Origin: Candidatus Latescibacterota bacterium
Lineage (GTDB): Bacteria; Latescibacterota; Latescibacteria; Latescibacterales; Latescibacteraceae
DNA: 15,432 bases
NCBI GenBank assembly: GCA_018656855.1
Contig: JABHYP010000790.1
Location: forward strand, 1 to 15,432
Direction of reading: 5' to 3'
The notes beneath the pieces are model-generated. The model saw only the letters and a list, made by a program, of their open reading frames with translations. It did no database searches and was not told where the DNA came from. A program made the translations under genes and the position numbers. Every line of letters begins with the position of its first letter. The stretch's first letter is position 1. Shown here in pieces: positions 1 to 7,576 of the stretch.

Positions 1-484
1 ACACGCCGCCCTGTCGTGGAACGGTGTATGCCAGCACGTACCACTTTCCACATTACTGGTGGTTCAGGGGATGCCATACGGATGGCAAGGTAGTGGAAGG
101 TGATATCATAAATCACGACGGCCTCAGCCGCACGGATGTGGAATACGAATGGTATGTTCCCTTTCTGTCAAGGGTCGAGCAGGTTTTCCGTACTAACACC
201 TCCCCTGAGACCGGTGCAGATATTCTTCACAAACTCGGCACACTCCTTGGCGGGCATAAATCAGCGATGAACGGCGGTGCGTGGGTAGGCATGGACGAGA
301 TTGAAACACATCGGCTGTCCTCGACTATCATTTCACGCTGGGACGAGCGTATCTGAAAAACTGGACACTCATGGATCATCTGCGGCTGTTCAAGTTAGTA
401 CGTAGCGTGATACGGAGAATTGAGGAGGGAGCGTTCAAACTGAATAAGAGATGGATGTGCGACTGGTATGTGTTAGCGTACTAA
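1..484 (+). pseudogene. C-terminal part of an unrecognised gene, apparently frameshifted
   Basis: A reading frame is already open at the left edge and continues to a TGA at 354-356; its first start-like codon is GTG at 24. The protein is rich in W, Y and H (for example HFPHYWWFRG, EYEWYVPFLS). From about 305 another frame (two bases ahead) stays open to TAA at 482-484 and reads like protein, with YLKNWTLMDHLRLF and KRWMCDWYVLAY near its end. The simplest reading is one gene with a frameshift near 315-325, either a real lesion or a sequencing error. The tail YLKNWTLMDHLRL loosely recalls the C-terminus of bacterial sugar transferases (YxxNWSLWLDLKIL type), but the upstream part does not support that family. 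I give no function. The gene converges on the metalloprotease gene, with only 27 bases between them. Confidence 0.4.
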
Positions 485-511
485 TGTGGAAAATAGGGAG
501 AAATAGAACTG

Positions 512-1657
512 TTAATCAGAGTTTTGATGTTCCCAGCGGTTTTGCTCAGTTTGGATGTCAATGCGCTTGAGTAATATTGGAACAATATCCTTTAGTGGAG
601 AACTATCCTTTTCATAAAAATCTTCTAACAATTCATAGAAATGCCAAACGAGGAGAAAACCTTGGCGATACTCTCGATTAAGAGCCTGTTTTACTAGCTT
701 TTCTTCATAAAAGGATAGAGCAAGCCGTTTCTCTATAGCTCGCACTAAAGACTCTTCCACCACGCGACGATAACTACCTTCGTAGTTGTTCCGAATAGTA
801 GGAAGCTCATATACCAATGTTTTAAGAAGGGATGTGTTGTCAATTATCTTATGTTCTCTGTCCAATACAGGGTGTAGTAACTCATGCAGGAGTTCGTGAA
901 CCAACATAATATCAACATGAGTATCTTCTGAAGTTACTGGCCCTCGTATCACGTAGAGGCTATCAGAGACGGTATCATAAAATAGAGTTGCGCGATGATA
1001 TGAGTTCAACAGATTTGGAACGACACAAACACGAGCTTGCCTATCTACCAAAGGAACACGAGCGTAATCCCACATTAGCTCAAGCGACATGTTATAAACC
1101 TTGTGCAAAGCTTCCCCTTCTTCATCGTAGTATCGCTTGTGGCGACTCCAAAGAAGGTTTATCCGGGCTTCGGTATAAAACTCACGCAGGATCGTGTCGA
1201 ATCCCTGCAGTTCCATAACAGATTCAAAAGCAGAATAGAGTTGTCGAGGCCTCAGAATTGGAGGAGACTCCAGCATTAAAGCGTATCGAGTATAATCCTG
1301 CCAGTTAGCGGATGCATGTGAAGCAATATAAGTATCGATTTGCTGGGCTAGAGAAGAAGAAATCTTTCCAACTTCCTCACGCACAGCGATTCTTACTGGG
1401 TGCATTCCTTCTTTCCGATACTCATCATCGAAACCTGCCGAGTTGAGCAATACAAACACAGCAAAGAGTCGTACATCAAGCAGCACTGGATCAGCCTGCT
1501 GCTCAATATTAGATATTCTGACACCACTGGTTTCAGAGTATTCTTGATCTCCCCAACAGTTAACTACGAGTACAATAAGCGTAGTTATTAAAAAAACGAA
1601 CACCTTGTAGTTATTTGCATTCGATGGTTTAAAGTGTTTTTGCGTGTGTACACTCAT
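512..1657 (-). CDS. Membrane-anchored HExxH zinc metalloprotease-like protein
   Basis: The protein is 381 residues. One hydrophobic segment at about residues 18-34 (VFVFLITTLIVLVV) follows a basic N-terminus, so it is either an uncleaved anchor or a signal sequence. Cys34 follows it, but the preceding Asn does not fit a standard lipobox. The key motif is HELLHELLHP at residues 254-263, containing a canonical HExxH (H254, E255, H258) with a further His at 262. A second acidic helix (VVEESLVRAIEKRL, about 299-312, with E301/E302) follows at a distance suitable for a gluzincin-type third zinc ligand. The layout resembles DUF4932-type putative peptidases, though I cannot confirm the family. Inferred role: hydrolysis of a cell-envelope peptide or protein outside the cytoplasmic membrane. 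The Shine-Dalgarno is weak. It lies 50 bases downstream of the broken lipoprotein gene on the same strand. It could be a degenerate, non-catalytic relative. Confidence 0.72.
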   Translation of the reverse strand: MSVHTQKHFKPSNANNYKVFVFLITTLIVLVVNCWGDQEYSETSGVRISNIEQQADPVLLDVRLFAVFVLLNSAGFDDEYRKEGMHPVRIAVREEVGKISSSLAQQIDTYIASHASANWQDYTRYALMLESPPILRPRQLYSAFESVMELQGFDTILREFYTEARINLLWSRHKRYYDEEGEALHKVYNMSLELMWDYARVPLVDRQARVCVVPNLLNSYHRATLFYDTVSDSLYVIRGPVTSEDTHVDIMLVHELLHELLHPVLDREHKIIDNTSLLKTLVYELPTIRNNYEGSYRRVVEESLVRAIEKRLALSFYEEKLVKQALNREYRQGFLLVWHFYELLEDFYEKDSSPLKDIVPILLKRIDIQTEQNRWEHQNSD

Positions 1658-1707
1658 GCCTGTGTAATTCCATTGTAAAGGTAAAAATCATATATTTTCT
1701 ACTTCTG

Positions 1708-2178
1708 TTATTTTAGTATTGCGTCAAGCCTGTCAATAATCTCTTTCGATATGGTGGATATTTTTCCAGGATTAGATGCACTTGTTACAGCGTCAAAAGG
1801 GTTTTTTATAACAACGTCCGGATCACCGGAGGTGATTACAAAGATAATATTTCGGGCGACGTCGTGTTTTTAAAAGTATCGTACTGAATGCCAGGGCGTG
1901 TGCCATGCCCATAACTCTGTCATATACACCACTGCGCCATAATCAGCGGGATTAAAAAAATCCGCCTGTTTAATCCTTCCGGTGACCACGCTGCAGCCTT
2001 TTCCTGCAAGGGAATTTGATACTGTTTTCACCACTTCGGTTTTGAATCTCGTGTCATTATGAAGGATACATACAACGTTTTCGCCCTTTACCTCTCGATT
2101 GGGCCGCACAGCGTATATCGAACATCCGGTAAAAAGAAGTGCGAACGCGATTACGGGAGAAAAATATTTGCACGCCAT
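1708..2178 (-). pseudogene. Small lipoprotein gene interrupted by an in-frame TAA
   Basis: Translation from ATG at 2178 gives a lipoprotein signal (MACKYFSPVIAFALLFTGC, lipobox FTG-C19) and stops at TAA (1870-1872) after 102 residues, ending WHSVRYF. The same frame resumes immediately and stays open for about 53 more codons to a TAA at 1708-1710. It reads as convincing protein (KHDVARNIIFVITSGDP..., ending IIDRLDAILK). The full frame is 157 codons with codon 103 as TAA. The intact product would be an outer-membrane-anchored lipoprotein. Its cysteine-containing pattern (C-S-I near the lipid site, VVCILHN, and TELWAWHT mid-protein) vaguely recalls Sbal_3080-type small lipoproteins, which is weak. 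The stop is either a genuine nonsense mutation, a sequencing error, or a readthrough site. A truncated 102-residue form may still be made. It lies 109 bases downstream of the TRAP large permease on the same strand. Confidence 0.6.
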
Positions 2179-2287
2179 TATTTAATCCCATGTTTAAGTA
2201 TAATATGAATATTTAATAAAAAAATATTAATATGAATTTATCTAAAAAATAATATATAACAGCTAAGTTGGTAACAGATTTAACTTC

Positions 2288-3601
2288 CTACTTCATGAGT
2301 GACGGCAGCCACAGGGACAGTTGGGGAAAGAATAACGTCAGTATCAACGCGACTACGACAAGCACGAGAAACGGCAAATTGGCTTTATAAATATCGGTCG
2401 TGCTGATATTTTCGGGCGCCACACTGGACATATAAAAGCATGAGGGACCGAAGGGCGGCGAAAGATAGGAAATTTGCATATTCATACAGAAAACCACTCC
2501 GAACCAGATCACACTGAATCCCATATCTTTCACAACAGGCACAAACAGAGGCATGGTAAGAAGAAGTATGCCAATCCAGTCCAGAAACATCCCGAGGAAA
2601 ATTAGGATCAACTGCATGACAATAATAATTCCCCAGCGCCCGAAAGGCAGAGAAGTAATAGCGTTCTGGACAAACATGGCTCCTCCAGCCAGGGTGTACA
2701 CACCAATAATTGTCTGTGCTCCGAAAAAGAGCCAGGCAAGCATACAACTGATCTGGAGTGTTTCATGGCAAGCGTCCGACATGTTTTTCCAATTGAGTTT
2801 GCGGTTGATACCTGAACTCAATAACGCTCCTGCACAACCGATACCGGCTGCTTCGGTCGGTGTAGCGATACCAGCGTAAATCGTGCCCAGAACAATGAAG
2901 GCAAGCAGTCCCGGCATTATCAATCCACGGAGCAGAGAAATTTTTTCTTTTAAAGGTATATTACGTTCTTCCAGGGATGCGGGAGGGGCGATTTCGGGCT
3001 TGATGATTGTCATAATAACAATGTACCCAATGAATAATCCGCCAAGAAGAAGTCCGGGAATGATACCGGCGATGAACAGTTCGCCAACCGAACAGCCGGC
3101 GGTCATTGCATACACGATAAAGACAACACTGGGCGGAATTAAAGTGGCAATTCCTCCACCGGCAGTTATACTTCCCAGCGCAATACTTTTATCGTATCCG
3201 CGGGATAGCATCTGTGGAAGAGCGATAAGCCCGAGTGTAACTATCTCGGCTCCTACAATACCGACCATGGCTGCCATAAACACACAGGCAAAGATAGTTC
3301 CGATTGCCAGTCCTCCCCGTAATTTTCCCGACCAGACATACACTGCACGAAAGAGTTGTTCCGCCACGCCGGCTTTTTCCAGAATGCAGGCCATGAAAAC
3401 GAACAGGGGAACCGCAACAAGCGTATAGTTCAACATCATGTGATATACGCGCGCCATAGACATGAACATGGTCGCGGGTTCAAACAGAATTAAGGTGAAA
3501 ATGCAGGATGTTGCACCCATAACCCACGCAAGTGGAAGTCCGGTCAAGAGGAGGGATATAAAAACAACTACGAGCATGACAGTGACGAGTTCAATACTCA
3601 T
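2288..3601 (-). CDS. dctM: TRAP transporter large permease (DctM family)
   Basis: This 437-residue, very hydrophobic protein with about a dozen membrane segments has the normal length for the family. Diagnostic motifs are GGGIATLIPPS (148-158), GIATPTEAAGIG (244-255), FLGMFLDWIGILLLTMP (335-351) and NMQISYLSPPFG (374-385). DctM is the ion-coupled translocating subunit of tripartite ATP-independent periplasmic transporters. It works in the inner membrane with the small permease and receives substrate from the periplasmic binding protein. Its ATG overlaps the stop of the small permease gene by four bases (ATGA, 3598-3601), which indicates translational coupling. The substrate cannot be read from this subunit. 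Confidence 0.96.
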   Translation of the reverse strand: MSIELVTVMLVVVFISLLLTGLPLAWVMGATSCIFTLILFEPATMFMSMARVYHMMLNYTLVAVPLFVFMACILEKAGVAEQLFRAVYVWSGKLRGGLAIGTIFACVFMAAMVGIVGAEIVTLGLIALPQMLSRGYDKSIALGSITAGGGIATLIPPSVVFIVYAMTAGCSVGELFIAGIIPGLLLGGLFIGYIVIMTIIKPEIAPPASLEERNIPLKEKISLLRGLIMPGLLAFIVLGTIYAGIATPTEAAGIGCAGALLSSGINRKLNWKNMSDACHETLQISCMLAWLFFGAQTIIGVYTLAGGAMFVQNAITSLPFGRWGIIIVMQLILIFLGMFLDWIGILLLTMPLFVPVVKDMGFSVIWFGVVFCMNMQISYLSPPFGPSCFYMSSVAPENISTTDIYKANLPFLVLVVVALILTLFFPQLSLWLPSLMK

Positions 3602-4098
3602 AACTCTTTTCCTTTAATGACAAAATATAGGTCGCGGATAAATTTCGATGTGCCTTGAAGAATGAGCATCACAATCCCTACAACAAATGCAACCTTAAGG
3701 GGATAGACAGGCGGATCCCAGGGAGAGCCGGATGTTTCCCGAAGCTCGAAGGAGTCAAGAGCAAACCTGCTTCCTTCCCTGAGCATCAGTACCATGTAAA
3801 GCAAAAAGAATATGAAGGTGATTACGTTCAGAAGCCTCCTGCCGCGCGGGGAAAGCTTTTCCCATACTATATCGATTTTCACGTGCCGGTTTTCCAGTAG
3901 AGTCCAGGCTGCACCCAGCACGTATACAAAACCGCAGCAGAAAATCATAGCCTCGCTTGCCCAGAGTGTGGGGCGGTGAAAAAGGTATCTCATTGAGACC
4001 TCATAGGAGACAATGGCCACAACGAGGAACATTATGTAGCTTGTAATTTTACCGATAAATCTTGATAATCTATCAATTACAGATAACAGGCTTTTCAT
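3598..4098 (-). CDS. dctQ: TRAP transporter small permease (DctQ family)
   Basis: The 166-residue protein has four predicted membrane helices (about 15-35, 50-70, 90-112 and 133-152). It carries the family signature WASEAMIFCCGFVYVLGAAW followed by ENRHVKIDIVWEKL, the conserved His-Val-x-Asp element of DctQ subunits. DctQ binds DctM in the inner membrane and is needed for an active transporter. A GGAAGGAA Shine-Dalgarno lies about 8 bases before the ATG at 4098. It sits 69 bases downstream of the binding-protein gene and overlaps dctM by four bases. Confidence 0.94.
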   Translation of the reverse strand: MKSLLSVIDRLSRFIGKITSYIMFLVVAIVSYEVSMRYLFHRPTLWASEAMIFCCGFVYVLGAAWTLLENRHVKIDIVWEKLSPRGRRLLNVITFIFFLLYMVLMLREGSRFALDSFELRETSGSPWDPPVYPLKVAFVVGIVMLILQGTSKFIRDLYFVIKGKEL

Positions 4099-4167
4099 TA
4101 TTTTATTCCTTCCGGGAGCAAAGAAAGAGAATGGTTTTTCTTGCTAAGCAAAATTCCCCGGGTTGTG

Positions 4168-5193
4168 TTATTGAATTCGTCCGATTTCCTGCAGCCATTT
4201 TTTCTGAGCGTCTATTACTTTTTTCGACAGGGGACTCTTCTTTGCCCAGTCTTCCCAGACTTTTTTGGCAATATCCCGGATACTTTCAATATCCTCTTCT
4301 TTCCAGACGAGAGGAGTGGAACCTGAAGCGTTCATTTCTTTCATGGCATGAAAATCATCAATAGCGCATTTTTGTATGGTTTCCCAGTTTAATTCCCTGA
4401 CAGCGGTTCTCAGTATCTGCTTGATGTCGTCCGGAAGCTTGTTCCAGGCGTCCCTGTTAATAGTAAAGTCGCTGACCGGCATAGAGCGAAATCCCGGATA
4501 GATGTAATATTTTGCCACCCTGTCGAAGTTCATCCTGTGATTAATGGAAGGTGTGGCCCAATCAGCTCCATCAACTACACCTTTATCCAGTGCCGAGTAA
4601 ACCTCCTCTCCAGGCAAGAATACCACACCGGCACCCAGAATATTAAGCATGTCCGCAGTCATTCCCTGGGGCGAACGGAATTTATGGCCTCTGAAATCCT
4701 CTGGTTTGAGGACAGGGTATTTTATAAACATTGATTCTCTTCCCCACATGATAATGCCAATTGTAACTGCATTGTATGGTTCATACAACTCGTTGAGCAA
4801 TTCCAGCCCTCCGCGATAGTGGAAAAAGGCGTCATATTCCCACGGTTCATCATACGCACAGAGAAAATCACTCAGTGGAGCGAATGCCGGCTCTTTCCCC
4901 GAAAAGTAACCAGGCCACACATTAATTACCTGAAGGATATTGAATTTAACCGCACCCAGAGTTTCAACTGTGGGAACTATAGCTCCCGCCGGAAAAAGTA
5001 ATATCTCGAGCCGGCCTTCGGTTAATACCGGGACTCTCTCGCAAAAGTCCTGCAATATTTTATAAGGCAGCTCTCCTGCGCTCCACAGGGTCTGCATCTT
5101 CCATATAGCAGGTTTTTGCCCGTAAGCCTGGAAAGAGAAAAGAGTAATTATGATTATTACAACCGACATGATACAGTTTTTATTAATATTCAA
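4168..5193 (-). CDS. dctP: TRAP transporter periplasmic solute-binding protein (DctP family)
   Basis: The 341-residue protein has a signal peptide (hydrophobic residues 10-22, probable cleavage after QAYG, residues 22-25). The core shows the DctP hallmark block FRGHKFRSPQG (167-177), whose Arg173 corresponds to the conserved arginine that pairs with substrate carboxylates, then LGAGVVFLPGEEVYSALDKG (186-205) and VDGADWATPSINHRMNF (207-223). DFTINRDAWNKLPDDIKQ is also typical. The region WPGYF and the DWATPSINH block suggest the branch that includes alpha-keto-acid and related binders, but the ligand is not determined. The start is TTG at 5193, chosen because AAGGAGG lies 5 bases upstream; the next ATG (5169) has no Shine-Dalgarno. 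First gene of the dctPQM operon. Confidence 0.94.
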   Translation of the reverse strand: MNINKNCIMSVVIIIITLFSFQAYGQKPAIWKMQTLWSAGELPYKILQDFCERVPVLTEGRLEILLFPAGAIVPTVETLGAVKFNILQVINVWPGYFSGKEPAFAPLSDFLCAYDEPWEYDAFFHYRGGLELLNELYEPYNAVTIGIIMWGRESMFIKYPVLKPEDFRGHKFRSPQGMTADMLNILGAGVVFLPGEEVYSALDKGVVDGADWATPSINHRMNFDRVAKYYIYPGFRSMPVSDFTINRDAWNKLPDDIKQILRTAVRELNWETIQKCAIDDFHAMKEMNASGSTPLVWKEEDIESIRDIAKKVWEDWAKKSPLSKKVIDAQKKWLQEIGRIQ

Positions 5194-5484
5194 TATATCC
5201 TCCTTTTAACCCGGCTAATTCATAAATATTTTTTCTCGCAAAGTCACAAATGCAGAAATATTTTAAATTATAATTTTTCAAATAAATTACAAATAATCTC
5301 ATTTAACACACAGTTTCATAAATACTGTAAAGTAATTACCATGTGTCATTGCGAGTGAACGGAGTGAACAAAGCAATCTAATAGAGCGGATTGCTTCGGC
5401 TCTGCCTCGCAATGACTATGCCTGATTTAAGCTTAATATTTAACTATATTTATGAAAAGAACCATTTAGTCAAAAAATATCATT
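5194..5484. other. Intergenic region between amidohydrolase and TRAP genes
   Basis: No gene is seen. The region is AT-rich and contains the imperfect-hairpin repeat described separately, plus a short inverted repeat ACAGT-N9-ACTGT at 5310-5328 that could be a weak operator for dctPQM. I could not find a convincing sigma70 promoter for dctP on the minus strand; transcription may come from the amidohydrolase side or from a promoter of another class. Confidence 0.5.
5345..5416. repeat. REP-like palindromic interspersed repeat
   Basis: The ends GTCATTGCGAG (5345-5355) and CTCGCAATGAC (5406-5416) are exact reverse complements over 11 bases. An inner pair AAGCAATC (5371-5378) and GATTGCTT (5389-5396) is exact over 8 bases. 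Between the arms are AGTGAACGGAGTGAAC and GGCTCTGCC. This matches the well-known 'CATTGCGAG...AAGCAATC...GATTGCTTCG...CGCAATGA' class of small dispersed repeats found in many bacterial genomes, so more copies are expected elsewhere. It can fold into a long hairpin in RNA from either strand and may affect mRNA stability or termination between the amidohydrolase and dctP. Confidence 0.88.
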
Positions 5485-6825
5485 TTAAACTTGATTGTCA
5501 AAAGTGAAAATCTCTTGAGCATTCCTGTTAAGAATTTTCCATGCTATATCGACCGCCTGAGTTTCAGTCATGTGTCCGGTTTTTACTTTATCAGCGAGAA
5601 CATGAGCGATGTTTTCGCGGGCAACTTCGAGAGAGCCCCAGACATTAAACGGGACCAAGTAGTCGCCGCCGAAACCGTGAATCTTGTTGATCGGAACAGT
5701 GTCGAGCATATGAGAGAGCCCTTCACGTGCACCTTCCGGAACTATTACCTGTACCCAGGTGAGATCAAGCGAAACATTTGGAAACTGTTTGGCAAGACAA
5801 GCAGCCTCTTTCATCCAGGGGTAACTTGAATGTAATAGGTGGAATCGAATCTTAGGATACTTGAGAAACAGATTTGTTAAAAGCGCTGCGCGCGAGTTGC
5901 CCAGGATATTCCTTGGAAACGTCTGGATACCGGTATGAATGATTACCGGCAGGTTCTGTTCCTCTGCGCGGTCGAGAACACGGTGTGTTATGAAATTTTC
6001 CAGAGGCCGTGATTCACTGAGAGAAAGTGTTTCGGGGTACACCGGGTGTTTACGTGGGGTATAAATCCGTCTCAGTACACGCTCGGCTTCATCACGTGTG
6101 CTGTCCTCATAGTGAATATCTCTGAGGTAGGCATCGGCGAGTTTGAGGGCAATACGCCCTTCCTGTTTCCACCGGTCAAACTGGTTATCCAGAGCATCCA
6201 GAAGGTGATCGATGTTTCGGATAGTCCGGTCAAATTTGTTTTCCAGGTGCTCTATGCCTCCTGGCAGGTGAACATGAGTAAAGTGCCTGAAGCGGGCAAC
6301 AAAATGGAAAATATTCCGGTCCATCCGCTCAAACGCTCCTGGTGCTACCATGGTGTCGATATCATTAAGAACATATTTGAATCCGCAAAGGCCTTTAAAA
6401 ATTTTACTGTATATACTCGGTTTCATGAGCGAGACAATCTTGTCGGAAATATTCCTGAAGGTGCTGTCATTCAGATCCTCGATGCCGAAAAGTTTTTTTA
6501 GAGAGTGAAGTACCGCTCTGCCGTACCCGGTAAAACGAACATTTTCCCAGTAAGGCTTAATATACGACCATTTTTCTTCGAGAGACAGTATGCTGCCATC
6601 GATGCGGAGTACAAATCCACGTGTATCCCAGAACTCCTGGAAATTGGGGATAGTCATTCCCGCGCTCAGAAGGTCGTCAGAATTGTACTGAAAAAGCATT
6701 ATTGCGAAATCGACATTGAGCTTGAGAAAATCTTCTTCGGTGTAAAGATGGTGTTCGTGCATGTCAACGACCTGTATAGTGTCAATCTCTGCTTTAATGC
6801 GGTTATAAAGTTCTGTGCCCGGCAT
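5485..6825 (-). CDS. Metal-dependent amidohydrolase superfamily enzyme
   Basis: I start at ATG 6825 (446 residues) because GGGAG lies about 6 bases before it; an upstream TTG at 6858 has no Shine-Dalgarno. Likely metal and active-site residues of the TIM-barrel amidohydrolase superfamily are visible in order: H23 and H25 in VVDMHEHHLY, K228 in GRIALKLADAY, H297 in PVIIHTGIQ, H332 in FHLLHSSYPW and D388 in HGFGGDYLVPF. The length and the C-terminal GGDYLVPFN plus a helical tail recall amidohydrolase_2 or uronate-isomerase-like proteins. The enzyme is expected in the cytoplasm, since no signal peptide is seen. It lies upstream of and co-oriented with dctPQM, so it probably acts on the compound imported by that transporter. 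The substrate is unknown; hydrolysis, decarboxylation and isomerisation are all possible in this superfamily. Confidence 0.85.
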   Translation of the reverse strand: MPGTELYNRIKAEIDTIQVVDMHEHHLYTEEDFLKLNVDFAIMLFQYNSDDLLSAGMTIPNFQEFWDTRGFVLRIDGSILSLEEKWSYIKPYWENVRFTGYGRAVLHSLKKLFGIEDLNDSTFRNISDKIVSLMKPSIYSKIFKGLCGFKYVLNDIDTMVAPGAFERMDRNIFHFVARFRHFTHVHLPGGIEHLENKFDRTIRNIDHLLDALDNQFDRWKQEGRIALKLADAYLRDIHYEDSTRDEAERVLRRIYTPRKHPVYPETLSLSESRPLENFITHRVLDRAEEQNLPVIIHTGIQTFPRNILGNSRAALLTNLFLKYPKIRFHLLHSSYPWMKEAACLAKQFPNVSLDLTWVQVIVPEGAREGLSHMLDTVPINKIHGFGGDYLVPFNVWGSLEVARENIAHVLADKVKTGHMTETQAVDIAWKILNRNAQEIFTFDNQV

Positions 6826-7296
6826 GGTTTTCTCCCGTGTTTTAAAATATATTTTCAAAAATGAGAATGGACAATAAAACTATCTAACAAAATAACAGAA
6901 AGAGAAACAAGAAAAAATATTAATAAATCCTTGTGAAAGAATAATTCTTATGGGAAATTATAAGCCAGCCGTCAAGTTTCTCTATAGAAAAAATGAATAA
7001 AATAACAAATAGCAAAAAAATTAAAATTTCAGTTTGAGAAACAGAAATCTAAAGCAGAAATCAGACTGACAGAAGCACAACAAACAGATATTTATTAACC
7101 GGCTGTATAATCGAGAATTAAGCAAATATTCGTTGCCTTCTTATTATATGGTACTGGCTTTTATCTCTTTATACTCTGGATAAAAGGGGTGAGCAGGAAA
7201 CTAAAACAGTCTTGATTTATGATAATGGATATTACTATATTTAATGTTGCAATAAAACAAGTATTTTGTTTTGCGGTGTAAGAATAAGGAGGAACT
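6826..7296. other. AT-rich intergenic region between divergent genes
   Basis: No supported gene. The region separates the minus-strand amidohydrolase from the plus-strand Tat peptide gene and should hold both promoters. A short lysine/glutamine-rich open stretch (about 7014-7098) has no start codon or ribosome binding site and is not called. The right end carries a candidate promoter and a palindrome, listed separately. Confidence 0.5.
7212..7272 (+). promoter_or_regulatory. Candidate promoter with palindrome near the start site
   Basis: TTGATT (7212-7217) and TATATT (7236-7241) are separated by 18 bases and face the Tat peptide gene. Just after the expected transcription start lies the palindrome AAAACAA-GTATT-TTGTTTT (7254-7272), exact over 7-base arms, in a position where a repressor could act. 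The surrounding DNA is very AT-rich, so chance matches are likely. Confidence 0.35.
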
Positions 7297-7497
7297 ATGA
7301 GCCAGTCGAGACGTAAATTCATAAAGGATATAGCGGCAGCTGGTACTGTAGCGTCTGTTGGCAGCGTGGTTTCCTTAAAAGCCGCAGAATCAGAAACTAA
7401 CATCAAGCAAGAGAAGAAAGACCGCTGCCCCTATTTTGACCAGCCGATGTACTGTATAGGGCAGAGCAGAACAGGCAAACCCATGTGTGAGGAATAA
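7297..7497 (+). CDS. Small Tat-exported peptide with three cysteines
   Basis: The 66-residue product begins with a textbook twin-arginine signal (SQSRRKFIKD at 2-11, then AAAGTVASVGSVVSL), with likely cleavage around LKAA-ES (residues 30/31). The mature part is only about 36 residues: a charged linker (NIKQEKKDR) and then C44-PYFDQPMY-C53-IGQSRTGKPM-C64, that is CX8CX10C. AAGGAGG sits about 6 bases before the ATG, so translation should be strong. Tat export implies folding or cofactor loading before export, which for such a small peptide suggests metal binding or a partner carried through Tat. I do not recognise the family. A remnant of a larger Tat protein is possible, but the strong ribosome site and clean TAA argue for a real small gene. 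Confidence 0.75.
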   Translation: MSQSRRKFIKDIAAAGTVASVGSVVSLKAAESETNIKQEKKDRCPYFDQPMYCIGQSRTGKPMCEE

Positions 7498-7576
7498 AGG
7501 CCCTTAAAATTTTTGACATATGGTCTATGGTTCATGAATTATTACTTATCACAATTTAATCTTCAGGTGAGAAAAT

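Noticed and set aside
2553..3428. Two long plus-strand open frames opposite the TRAP large permease
   Set aside because: They are antisense shadows of dctM, rich in Pro, Ser and Ile without a ribosome site or family resemblance.
6046..6864. Plus-strand open frames of 151 and 119 codons opposite the amidohydrolase
   Set aside because: The opposite strand has a complete conserved enzyme with active-site motifs; these frames have none.
7014..7098. Lysine/glutamine-rich open stretch in the intergenic region before the Tat peptide
   Set aside because: It has no start codon, no ribosome site and is only about 30 codons in AT-rich DNA.
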